DNA from: Desulfobacterales bacterium
GTDB taxonomy: Bacteria; Desulfobacterota; DSM-4660; Desulfatiglandales; B25-G16
DNA length: 12,261 nucleotides
Reading direction: 5' to 3'
Assembly: GCA_030672485.1 (NCBI GenBank)
Contig: DAOVGH010000061.1
Span: 1 to 12,261, forward strand
Shown here: piece after piece, positions 5,909-12,261 of the stretch
How positions within the stretch are numbered: the first letter of the stretch is position 1
Layout of the letters: the number at the start of each line of letters is the position of its first letter
Translations under genes and position numbers: made by a program
The notes under the pieces: model-generated
What the model was told of the DNA's origin: nothing
The model's database searches: none
Seen by the model: only the letters and a program-made list of their open reading frames with translations

Positions 5909-7387
5909 ATGGATGAATCAAGCGGGCTTATCAAGGAAATAAAGAAAAAGGTCAAGGAATTAAGGTCAAAGGGCCTTAATCTTTACCCATCAGGCTTCAG
6001 GAGAGATATAACAGTAGGGGAGGTAGTGAATCGTTTCGGTAAAATGGATAATAATGAACTCGAGCGGACGACTGATATCTTCACTCTGGCCGGAAGGGTG
6101 ATGTCCATCAGGGATTTTGGGAAAGCATTTTTCATCCATATTAAGGACGGAACTGGCAAACTTCAGGCATATATACGGAAAGATAGAGTCGGAGACGAGG
6201 ATTTTGAGATCATTGAGCTCATAGATTCAGGGGATCATGTGGGTCTCACCGGGCAGCTCTTCAGGACAAAGACAGGTGAATTGACCCTCCTGGCCAACTC
6301 CCTTGTTCTTCTTTCAAAATCCCAGAGGCCACTGCCGGAAAAATATCACGGGTTAATAGATGTGGAGACCAGGTATCGGCAAAGGTATCTCGATCTGATA
6401 GTCAATGATGATGTCAGGCATACCTTTATCCTGAGAGGTAGAATAATCCAGACCATCCGGGAGTTTCTTGATAAGCAGGGTTTTATAGAAGTAGAGACAC
6501 CAATGATGCAATCGATTCCAGGAGGTGCTACAGCCAGACCATTTAAGACATATCATCATGCATTGGGCATGGATCTTTATCTGAGAGTGGCCCCAGAACT
6601 TTATCTGAAGAGACTTGTGGTGGGAGGTTTGGAGAAGATCTATGAATTAAACAGAAACTTTCGAAATGAGGGCATCTCGACTGACCACAATCCGGAATTT
6701 ACAATGCTCGAATTTTATGTTGCCTATGCAACGTATGAAGACCTCATGGATCTGACTGAAAAACTGTTCTTGTATCTCCTGAACAAGCTCTTTGGCCGGT
6801 TGACTATCAAATACCAGGGGAATCCCATAGATTTTACTACCCCATGGCCCAGGATCTCCCTCGCCGATTCCTTGAAGGATATTGGTGGTATGCCTGAGAG
6901 TGTCCTGTCCGATAGTCAGGCATTGATAGACCTTGCCAGGTCCAAGGGGGTTGATGTAAAGGATAATGAAGAAATCGGAAGGGTATTAAACAAGTTCTTT
7001 GAGTACATAGTCGAGCCAAAACTAATTCAGCCCACCTTTATTGTCGACCACCCGATAGAGATTAGCCCTCTTTCCAGGAGAAAGGATGAGAATTCTGAGA
7101 TTGCGGAAAGATTTGAATTATTCATAGGTGGGAAGGAGATTGCAAATGCCTTCTCCGAGCTCAACGACCCGGATGATCAGAGGCAGAGATTTCTCAAGCA
7201 GGCTTCCTTAAGGGATGCAGGTGAGGAGGAGGCCCTCTTTATGGATGAGGACTATCTCAAGGCATTGGAATATGGGCTGCCTCCAACAGCAGGGGAAGGT
7301 ATTGGAATAGATAGACTGGTCATGATCCTAACCGATTCTCTTTCTATTAGGGATGTTATCCTTTTCCCTCAAATGAGGAAGAAGTAG
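5909..7387 (+). CDS. lysS: Lysyl-tRNA synthetase, class II
   Basis: A 492-residue protein, the usual length for bacterial LysRS, which activates lysine with ATP and charges tRNA-Lys in the cytoplasm. The N-terminal OB-fold anticodon-binding domain spans about residues 56–136 (FTLAGRVMSIRDFGKAFFIHIKDG). The class II catalytic core follows: motif 1 region around FLDKQGFIEVETPMM (186–200), the lysine-enzyme signature RVAPELYLKRL, motif 2 FRNEGISTDHNPEFTMLE (251–268), the GGKEIANAFSELNDP segment (407–421) and motif 3 GEGIGIDRLVMILT (462–475). ATG 5909 is preferred over the in-frame TTG 5903; AAGGAAG at 5893–5899 is the ribosome site. It opens the lysS–lolC–lolD–bamA block, a common order in Desulfobacterota. 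No residue loss or truncation is visible. Confidence 0.97.
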   Translation: MDESSGLIKEIKKKVKELRSKGLNLYPSGFRRDITVGEVVNRFGKMDNNELERTTDIFTLAGRVMSIRDFGKAFFIHIKDGTGKLQAYIRKDRVGDEDFEIIELIDSGDHVGLTGQLFRTKTGELTLLANSLVLLSKSQRPLPEKYHGLIDVETRYRQRYLDLIVNDDVRHTFILRGRIIQTIREFLDKQGFIEVETPMMQSIPGGATARPFKTYHHALGMDLYLRVAPELYLKRLVVGGLEKIYELNRNFRNEGISTDHNPEFTMLEFYVAYATYEDLMDLTEKLFLYLLNKLFGRLTIKYQGNPIDFTTPWPRISLADSLKDIGGMPESVLSDSQALIDLARSKGVDVKDNEEIGRVLNKFFEYIVEPKLIQPTFIVDHPIEISPLSRRKDENSEIAERFELFIGGKEIANAFSELNDPDDQRQRFLKQASLRDAGEEEALFMDEDYLKALEYGLPPTAGEGIGIDRLVMILTDSLSIRDVILFPQMRKK

Positions 7388-7426
7388 TTTACTTTTTTGA
7401 GCTTATTGGGGTTTTTTGTGTTCAGG

Positions 7427-7476
7427 CACTTTAGGCACTTATAACTTTAGCTCACTTTAGGCACTTATAACTTTAG
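7427..7476 (+). repeat. 24-bp direct repeat, two copies, before lolC
   Basis: Two identical 24-base copies (7427–7450 and 7453–7476, separated by two bases) each read CACTTTAGGCACTT followed by ATAACTTTAG. They fill most of the lysS–lolC gap. A 19-base stretch spanning the copy junction (7441–7459, ATAACTTTAGCTCACTTTA) recurs exactly in reverse complement at 8741–8759, just after lolC, so lolC is flanked by inverted copies. The 12-base core CTTTAGGCACTT recurs at 9069–9080 directly before lolD. Confidence 0.85.
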
Positions 7477-7489
7477 ATACTTAAGTCCC

Positions 7490-8716
7490 ATGTCTTTTGA
7501 AATATTCTTTTCTCAAAGATACCTGAAGGCAAAGAGGAGGCAAGGGTTTATCTCTATCATAACTGGTATTTCCATCTTAGGAATAATGATAGGGGTCATG
7601 GCCCTGATTGTGGTGCTGGCAGTGATGAACGGTTTCAGGGAAGATTTACTGAAGAAGATACTTGGTGTAAATTCACATCTCCTTATCTTGAGCTATAGGG
7701 GGGGAATAGAAGACACAGAACCCGTTATCAAAAAGGCCTTGGAGGTAGATGGGGTCCTTGCAGCAACACCATTTATCTACAGCCAGGTAATGATTAAAAA
7801 TGCTGGCAATATCTCAGGGGCTATTCTAAGGGGTCTGGATCTGGCAACAGCTGGCACGGTAATTGACATTGACTCGATGATAAAAGAAGGCTCCCTTGCC
7901 GTTCTAAGGGAATCTAAGGCCGATGCCCAGGGAATCATTCTTGGCAGCGAATTATCCAAACGGATAGGGGCGCTGCCGGGAGATACCGTGACCCTGGTGT
8001 CACCCATAGGGAAATTGACGCCATTAGGGAGGGTGGCCAATGAGGCTAGATTTAGGGTAAAGGCCCTTTTTGAATCCGGCATGTATGAGTACGATAGTTC
8101 AATGGTTTACGTCTCTCTGGCTGATGCCCAGGATTTCCTCTCCCTTGGGGATGAGGTAACAGGGATCGAATTAAGGGTTAGAGACATAGATGAGAGTGAC
8201 AAAATAGGGGCCATTATTCAGGACAAACTCGGCGGTCCTTATTGGACCAAAGACTGGAAGATGATGAACAAAAGCCTGTTTTCCGCTCTGAAGCTCGAAA
8301 AGGCCACCATGTTTATTATTTTGATCATGATAGTTCTCGTAGGTGCACTTAATATCATCAGTTCCCTGGTTATGTTGGTTATGGAGAAGTTTCGTGATAT
8401 CGCGATATTGAGAACTATGGGGGCATCATCGAAGAGCATCATGTCTATCTTTATCTTTCAGGGCCTATTCGTTGGTCTTATCGGTACCATATTGGGTCTT
8501 CTGTCCGGATCGTTTCTCTGTCATCTCCTGGCAAGATATAAGTTTATTAAGCTTCCTCCGGACGTGTATTATATATCTACGTTGCCCGTTAGAATGGAAT
8601 GGTTCGATATTGTCTTAATCGCATTGGCTGCAATAATTGTCTCCTTCCTTGCCACTATCTTCCCTTCCTGGCAGGCCTCCAGAGTAAATCCTGTAGAGGC
8701 ATTGAGATATGAATAG
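7490..8716 (+). CDS. lolC: Lipoprotein-releasing ABC transporter permease (LolC/LolE family)
   Basis: A 408-residue inner-membrane protein, the normal length for LolC/E. It forms the membrane part of the complex that extracts mature lipoproteins from the inner membrane and hands them to LolA. Order: short cytoplasmic start with the family motif FEIFFSQRYLKAKRRQGFISII, TM1 (about 21–46), a large periplasmic domain (about 47–268) with SPIGKLTPLG and ALFESGMYEYDSSMVYV, then TM2–TM4 (272–297, 316–346 and 373–391) of the FtsX/MacB fold. EKFRDIAILRTMGAS (299–313) is the coupling helix that contacts the ATPase, and the protein ends with the typical PSWQASRVNPVEALRYE. Only one such permease gene is present next to lolD, so it probably works as a homodimer rather than a LolC/LolE pair; that is inference. 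The ribosome site before ATG 7490 is weak and the upstream gap is made of repeats. Confidence 0.93.
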   Translation: MSFEIFFSQRYLKAKRRQGFISIITGISILGIMIGVMALIVVLAVMNGFREDLLKKILGVNSHLLILSYRGGIEDTEPVIKKALEVDGVLAATPFIYSQVMIKNAGNISGAILRGLDLATAGTVIDIDSMIKEGSLAVLRESKADAQGIILGSELSKRIGALPGDTVTLVSPIGKLTPLGRVANEARFRVKALFESGMYEYDSSMVYVSLADAQDFLSLGDEVTGIELRVRDIDESDKIGAIIQDKLGGPYWTKDWKMMNKSLFSALKLEKATMFIILIMIVLVGALNIISSLVMLVMEKFRDIAILRTMGASSKSIMSIFIFQGLFVGLIGTILGLLSGSFLCHLLARYKFIKLPPDVYYISTLPVRMEWFDIVLIALAAIIVSFLATIFPSWQASRVNPVEALRYE

Positions 8717-8868
8717 AAGTGCACTAAAGTGCCTAAAATTTAAAGTGAGCTAAAGTTATGGATAGGATTATTTGGAATTGCGGATTTAGGAATTTAGGGA
8801 TTCTCGATAGCCGATTTTCGATACAAGAAAATAAAAAACTGTGGGTTGTTTGTTGTGTTTACTTTAAA

Positions 8869-9070
8869 CCCTGGCCCAGTCCCCTGGCCCAGACCTGGCC
8901 TATAATTTTAATAGGTTGATAAGAGCACATAGCGCCTTATAGACTTAAGAGTCTGATTTAAACACGTCGCGCCAGGGCAGGCTGGCCTCTAGCCTTAATA
9001 GGCTAATTCAAGCACGTACAGGCTAATAGACTTGGTAAGCTGATTAGAGCACATAGCGCCAGGGCGGGCT
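8869..9070 (+). repeat. Composite dispersed repeat, copy 2
   Basis: This is the second copy of the element at 432–637, in the same orientation. The head (8869–8899) is made of CCCTGGCCCAG units and differs from the first copy by one base in 31. The first GTCGCGCCAGGGCAGG box lies at 8966–8981 and the second, degenerate box AGCGCCAGGGCGGG at 9055–9068. Distances between head and boxes match those of copy 1 within two bases. CCCTGGC in the head can pair with GCCAGGG at 8971–8977. It ends about 14 bp before the lolD start codon. Confidence 0.7.
8895..9068 (+). repeat. Two tandem 87-bp units inside copy 2
   Basis: Unit 1 (8895–8981) and unit 2 (8982–9068) align without net gaps at a period of exactly 87. 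Shared landmarks are the CTGGCCT start, TTAATAGG (8908–8915 and 8995–9002), ATAGACTT (8940–8947 and 9026–9033, shifted by one), CTGATT (8953 and 9040) and the CGCCAGGGC box (8970 and 9057). The unit also has an internal half-repeat: the 21-base stretch TTGATAAGAGCACATAGCGCC (8916–8936) matches the end of unit 2 (9040–9060) with two differences. Confidence 0.7.
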
Positions 9071-9083
9071 TTAGGCACTTCCT

Positions 9084-9755
9084 ATGAAACCCATGCTCCA
9101 CATAGAAGATATCCATAAAGACTTTGAAAATAATGGCCAGATAATTCAAGTGCTCAAAGGGATCGACCTACAAGTATTACCAGGTGAGTCCCTTGCGGTA
9201 ACAGGACCCTCTGGGGCAGGCAAGTCAACGTTGCTTAATATTTTGGGAACACTGGAGCCACCATCTCGGGGTACGGTTTTTTTCAACGATCGCAATGTCT
9301 ATCAGATGGATGAGACAGGCCTCAATAAGATCAGAAACAGGGAAATAGGCTTTGTGTTCCAATTCCATCATCTTCTTCCTGAGTTTAACGCCGAGGAAAA
9401 CACTATGATTCCTGCCCTTATATCCGGGTACAGTGAAAGGGAATCCTCTGAAATGGCCTCAGCTATACTCTCCCAGATGGGCCTAAAAGATAGACTGAGC
9501 CACAGAGTGGGTGAGCTTTCTGGGGGAGAGCAGCAAAGGGTTGCAATTGCCAGGGCCTTGATCATGGGGCCCCAGTTGCTCTTGGCAGATGAGCCCACAG
9601 GGAACCTGGATAAGGCAACAGGTGATGACATAACAAGGCTGCTACTTTCCCTTAATAAGAGCAGGGACTTGGCCTTGGTTATAGCTACCCATAATATGGA
9701 GCTGGCCCAGCAGATGTCCAAGCAATTGCTCCTCGTAGATGGCAGGTTTGTATGA
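9084..9755 (+). CDS. lolD: Lipoprotein-releasing ABC transporter ATP-binding protein LolD
   Basis: A 223-residue cytoplasmic ATPase of the MacB/LolD/FtsE family that powers lipoprotein release by the LolC/E permease. Complete nucleotide-binding motifs: Walker A GPSGAGKST (41–49), Q-loop Gln93 in FVFQFHHLLPEF, the ABC signature LSGGEQQR (145–152), Walker B LLLADEPTG with Glu170, D-loop NLD, and H-loop His203 in ATHN. FQFHHLLPEFNAEEN is the characteristic LolD version of the Q-loop region and separates it from FtsE. The start at 9084 gives the usual N-terminus; ATG 9093 is an in-frame alternative, and the ribosome site is poor (AGG at 9073–9075, inside a repeat). It is separated from lolC by a 367-bp repeat-filled gap, although these genes usually overlap or abut, so it may need its own promoter or read-through from lysS–lolC. 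Confidence 0.95.
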   Translation: MKPMLHIEDIHKDFENNGQIIQVLKGIDLQVLPGESLAVTGPSGAGKSTLLNILGTLEPPSRGTVFFNDRNVYQMDETGLNKIRNREIGFVFQFHHLLPEFNAEENTMIPALISGYSERESSEMASAILSQMGLKDRLSHRVGELSGGEQQRVAIARALIMGPQLLLADEPTGNLDKATGDDITRLLLSLNKSRDLALVIATHNMELAQQMSKQLLLVDGRFV

Positions 9756-9762
9756 CAGGTGC

Positions 9763-9909
9763 AGTTATCCGTTGTGCGTAGTCCGTTGCACTCGTATTTT
9801 CAAACACCTGGATGAGAAATAAAAACCCTCAAGTGCCATTATTTCTATTCTTCTGAATTGTCTGCTTTTACGGTCTCTCTCAACGGACAATGGACAACTA
9901 TCAACGGAC
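9763..9909. repeat. Degenerate inverted repeats of a CCGTTG/CAACGG motif
   Basis: The gap between lolD and bamA carries TTATCCGTTG and GTCCGTTG on its left side (9763–9788) and CAACGGACAATGGACAACT followed by CAACGGACA on its right side (9881–9909). The two sides are imperfect reverse complements of each other (for example AGTTATCCGTTG against AGTTGTCCATTG) and enclose about 90 bp of AT-rich sequence without further signal. The outer arms could pair in RNA. It resembles a short non-autonomous foldback element, unrelated in sequence to the other repeats here. Confidence 0.5.
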
Positions 9910-9922
9910 ACTACTGAGGCTA

Positions 9923-12261
9923 ATGATTCAAAAGATACTCTCCTATTCTGGCCATGTATTGGTGCCCTTACCTGTTCTTTTGCTTTTAGTCCCTCTTTTC
10001 ATGCATACGAATGCCCGGGCACAGTTGTCAGACAAGATAGCTGTTGTCCCTTTCAAGATTTATATGCCGGAGCCCGTGGATCATCTTGTCTTAGACCTCC
10101 AAGAGATGCTAACGGCAAGGTTGGCAGGGGAAGGATTTGACCTTATGGATCCGGCGATAATAAATAAGAGTAACCTCACCAGGATACCAGCCTCAGATTT
10201 AGATCTCATAAGGCAGGTGGGAAAAGACAGGAGGATCGATTGGTTAATAACAGGAAGTCTTACCCAGATTGGAGAAAAGATCAGCCTTGACCTTACTGTC
10301 ATTTCCATATCACCTGAAAGGAGATCTTTCTCCATCTATTTCTCAGGAGATAGGGTGGATGAAGTAGCCGAGATAACGGAGCGGGCAGCAGTAGCAGTGA
10401 GTAACCGGATTAAGGGTATTGTCCAGATAGATTCAATCTATATTGGAGGAAACAAAAGGATTGAAACCGACGCCATCCTTGCGGTTATTGAGAGTCAAAA
10501 GGGGGCTGTACTTGACCCGGGTGCCCTCGATAAAGACCTTAGGTCCATATATCAGATGGGTTTTTTCGAGGATATCCAAATAGATGTCGAGGACAGCCCC
10601 GGTGGTAAAACAGTCACCTTCAAGGTGAGCGAAAAACCGTCGATTGGCAAGATTACATTTGAGGGGAACAAGGAGATTGATCAAAAGGATCTGATGGAGA
10701 TTTTGGGTATTAAGAGATACTCAATCCTCAATAGAAAGGCCATCAAAGATAGCATAGAGAGACTAAGAGATTACTACCATCAAAAGGGATATTACAACGT
10801 CGAAATAAGGGAAAGTATCGAGGATCTTCCCAACAATGAGGTGTCCATAATCTACCATATTAGAGAGGGAGATAAGGTGGATATACGGGAAATCAAGTTC
10901 GTAGGGAATGTTAGGGTTGATGATGATGATTTAAAGGATGAAATGAAGACAAGCGAAAAGGGGTTCTTCTCGTTCCTTACTGAGTCCGGTCACCTGGATA
11001 GAAGAGAATTAGAAAGTGATTTATCCAAGATAAAATCGTCTTACTACAACAACGGTTATATAAAGGCAAGAGTGGGGGAGCCGAAGATCTCCTACAAAGA
11101 AGATGAAGGGCTTATTATCACTATTCATATCAATGAAGGCCCTCAATATGCTATTGGCAAGGTGGGTATTGAGGGAGATCTTATAAGGGAAGTCGATGAG
11201 CTCTACCAGGTGCTTAAGATAACGGAAGAGCGGGTATACAATAGGGAGGTTATCAGGTCTGATACATTGACTTTGAGTGAGGTTTATTCAGACGAAGGCT
11301 ATGCCTTTGTCGATATTGCCCCTGAGGTCAAAGAGGATGATAAGGAACATACTGTTGATATTACATACCGGATCTCCAAAGGAAAGAAGGTTAGTTTTGA
11401 GAGGATCGTAATTACCGGAAATGACAGAACGAGGGATAAGGTTATTCGAAGAGAGCTAAAGATTATGGAAGGCGGGTATTTCAGTGGGAAGGGGTTAAAG
11501 AGGAGCGCCCAGAATCTTCGTCGTCTCGGTTTTTTTGAGGAGGTGCAGCTTAATACAAAAAAGGGAAGCAGTAATGAGGAGATGATCCTTGATATACAAG
11601 TCAAGGAAAGACCAACTGGTACGTTTTCAGTTGGTGCCGGATATAGCTCGGTGGAAAAGGGCATAGGCATGTTGGAAATATCACAGATCAACCTCTTTGG
11701 CTTTGGGCAGTCGTTATCGGCTAGGGCCTCCCTGAGCTCCAAGTCCACTAGATATACCTTAAGCTTTACTGAGCCATGGCTATTTGATAGACGTCTATCA
11801 GCAGGTATAGATTTGTATGACTGGGAATATCAGTATGACGAATATACGAAGGACAGCTTTGGGGGGAGATTAAGGTTTGGTTTTCCCTTAGGGCTTGAGT
11901 TCACCAACGGCTCAATTATTTACACATATGATGATGCTGAGATTTCGGACGTATTAGAAACAGCCTCTCAGGTCTTAAAGGACATGGTGGGACGAAATGT
12001 TACAAGCAGCCTGACCCTTGGCATTTCCAGGGATAGTAGAGATAGACGGTTTAATCCCAGAAAGGGCTCCACCAACTCCTTATCAGTAGAATATGCAGGC
12101 GGCATCTTAGGAGGAGATAACTATTTTACCAAATACAAACCCAGATCGGCCTGGTTTTTCCCTTTTTTCTGGGATGCAGCATTTTCCGTGCAGGGAAGAT
12201 GGGGCTATGTTGAGAAGAGACCAGGAGGCGAGTTGCCCGTTTATGAAAAATTCTTCTTAGG
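9923..12261 (+). CDS. bamA: Outer membrane protein assembly factor BamA, with N-terminal extension domain; truncated by window end
   Basis: The frame is open from ATG 9923 to the window edge: 779 codons are visible and the last part of the barrel is missing. BamA is the core of the machine that folds and inserts outer-membrane beta-barrel proteins. A signal peptide occupies residues 1–33 (hydrophobic core LVPLPVLLLLVPLF, probable cleavage after ARA). Residues 35–165 form an extra alpha/beta domain (DKIAVVPF… DWLITGSLTQIGEKISLDL) resembling TolB-N/FlgO/LpoB-type folds. Five POTRA domains follow at about 166–237, 240–317, 320–403, 410–486 and 490–562, with cores such as IYIGGNKRIETDAIL, ITFEGNKEIDQKDL and IVITGNDRTRDKVIRREL. 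The barrel starts at about 565 (GTFSVGAGYSS) with the family strands SFTEPWLFDRRLSAG and SRDSRDRRFNPRKGS; the window stops at YEKFFLG. GAGG lies only 3 bases before the ATG, a short spacing. The lysS–lol–bamA context supports the call. Confidence 0.95.
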   Translation, partial: MIQKILSYSGHVLVPLPVLLLLVPLFMHTNARAQLSDKIAVVPFKIYMPEPVDHLVLDLQEMLTARLAGEGFDLMDPAIINKSNLTRIPASDLDLIRQVGKDRRIDWLITGSLTQIGEKISLDLTVISISPERRSFSIYFSGDRVDEVAEITERAAVAVSNRIKGIVQIDSIYIGGNKRIETDAILAVIESQKGAVLDPGALDKDLRSIYQMGFFEDIQIDVEDSPGGKTVTFKVSEKPSIGKITFEGNKEIDQKDLMEILGIKRYSILNRKAIKDSIERLRDYYHQKGYYNVEIRESIEDLPNNEVSIIYHIREGDKVDIREIKFVGNVRVDDDDLKDEMKTSEKGFFSFLTESGHLDRRELESDLSKIKSSYYNNGYIKARVGEPKISYKEDEGLIITIHINEGPQYAIGKVGIEGDLIREVDELYQVLKITEERVYNREVIRSDTLTLSEVYSDEGYAFVDIAPEVKEDDKEHTVDITYRISKGKKVSFERIVITGNDRTRDKVIRRELKIMEGGYFSGKGLKRSAQNLRRLGFFEEVQLNTKKGSSNEEMILDIQVKERPTGTFSVGAGYSSVEKGIGMLEISQINLFGFGQSLSARASLSSKSTRYTLSFTEPWLFDRRLSAGIDLYDWEYQYDEYTKDSFGGRLRFGFPLGLEFTNGSIIYTYDDAEISDVLETASQVLKDMVGRNVTSSLTLGISRDSRDRRFNPRKGSTNSLSVEYAGGILGGDNYFTKYKPRSAWFFPFFWDAAFSVQGRWGYVEKRPGGELPVYEKFFL

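Larger units (their letters stand above)
8727..9080. mobile_element. MITE-like repeat insertion between lolC and lolD (candidate)
   Basis: Most of the 367-bp gap between two genes that normally abut is bounded by perfect 11-bp inverted repeats, AAGTGCCTAAA (8727–8737) and TTTAGGCACTT (9070–9080). Inside lie a 19-base inverted copy of the repeat found before lolC (8741–8759), an AT-rich section (8760–8868) with nothing recognisable, and the composite GC-rich repeat (8869–9070). There is no transposase frame. The structure would fit a non-autonomous element or a nest of several; no target-site duplication could be identified. Because the bounding motif also occurs in direct repeat before lolC, the boundaries could instead be independent repeat copies. 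Confidence 0.4.

Noticed and set aside
7388..7420. Rho-independent terminator after lysS
   Set aside because: T-runs are present but no GC-rich stem precedes them.
7427..7476. CRISPR-like repeat pair
   Set aside because: There are only two copies, separated by two bases rather than a spacer, and no cas gene is present.
8239..8442. Minus-strand open frames inside lysS, lolC, lolD, bamA and the kinase genes
   Set aside because: All are shadows of strongly supported plus-strand genes and lack protein-family features.
8901..8906. TATAAT as a -10 promoter element for lolD
   Set aside because: It has no acceptable -35 at 16–18 bases and lies at a variable position of the 87-bp repeat unit (the second unit reads TCTAGC there).

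Overview
The window looks like part of the chromosome of an uncultured Desulfobacterota (Deltaproteobacteria-type) bacterium or a near relative. Three things point that way: the gene order lysS – lolC/E – lolD – bamA, which is the usual lead-in to the outer-membrane/lipid A cluster of that group; the density of hybrid kinases and stand-alone receiver proteins; and mid-range base composition with intergenic spacers full of short repeats. This is inferred from synteny and protein style, not from a marker gene.

Left part (1–4849, + strand): the 3' end of a universal-stress-type protein, then a 398-bp spacer without a credible gene that holds a foldback element and a composite GC-rich repeat. A tightly packed four-gene signalling cluster follows: a hybrid histidine kinase with an N-terminal Rossmann-like nucleotide-binding domain (664–2823), a stand-alone receiver (2837–3238), a receiver–histidine kinase (3246–4424) and another stand-alone receiver (4460–4849). 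Gaps are only 7–35 bp and no DNA-binding output domain is present. The natural reading is a multistep phosphorelay or protein-interaction circuit whose input may be a dinucleotide or redox state; the input is inference.

Middle (4952–5908): a convergent, minus-strand TPR protein with an N-terminal membrane or lipoprotein signal, then a 276-bp divergent spacer.

Right part (5909–12261, + strand): lysyl-tRNA synthetase, the membrane and ATPase subunits of the lipoprotein-releasing Lol transporter, and the start of bamA, which runs off the window after 779 codons. BamA inserts outer-membrane beta-barrels and LolCD releases lipoproteins toward the outer membrane, so the block serves envelope biogenesis. 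This BamA carries about 130 residues before POTRA1 that look like a TolB-N/FlgO/LpoB-type alpha/beta domain.

All three gaps inside the lysS–lolC–lolD–bamA block contain repeats: a 24-bp direct repeat before lolC, a 354-bp stretch bounded by inverted repeats between lolC and lolD, and degenerate inverted repeats between lolD and bamA. The lolC–lolD insert contains the same composite repeat found upstream of the hybrid kinase, with matching internal spacing, so it is a dispersed, probably non-autonomous element family. The most novel points are the Rossmann-fused kinase cluster, the dispersed repeat with an 87-bp tandem core, and the extended BamA. No tRNA, rRNA, CRISPR array or transposase gene was seen.
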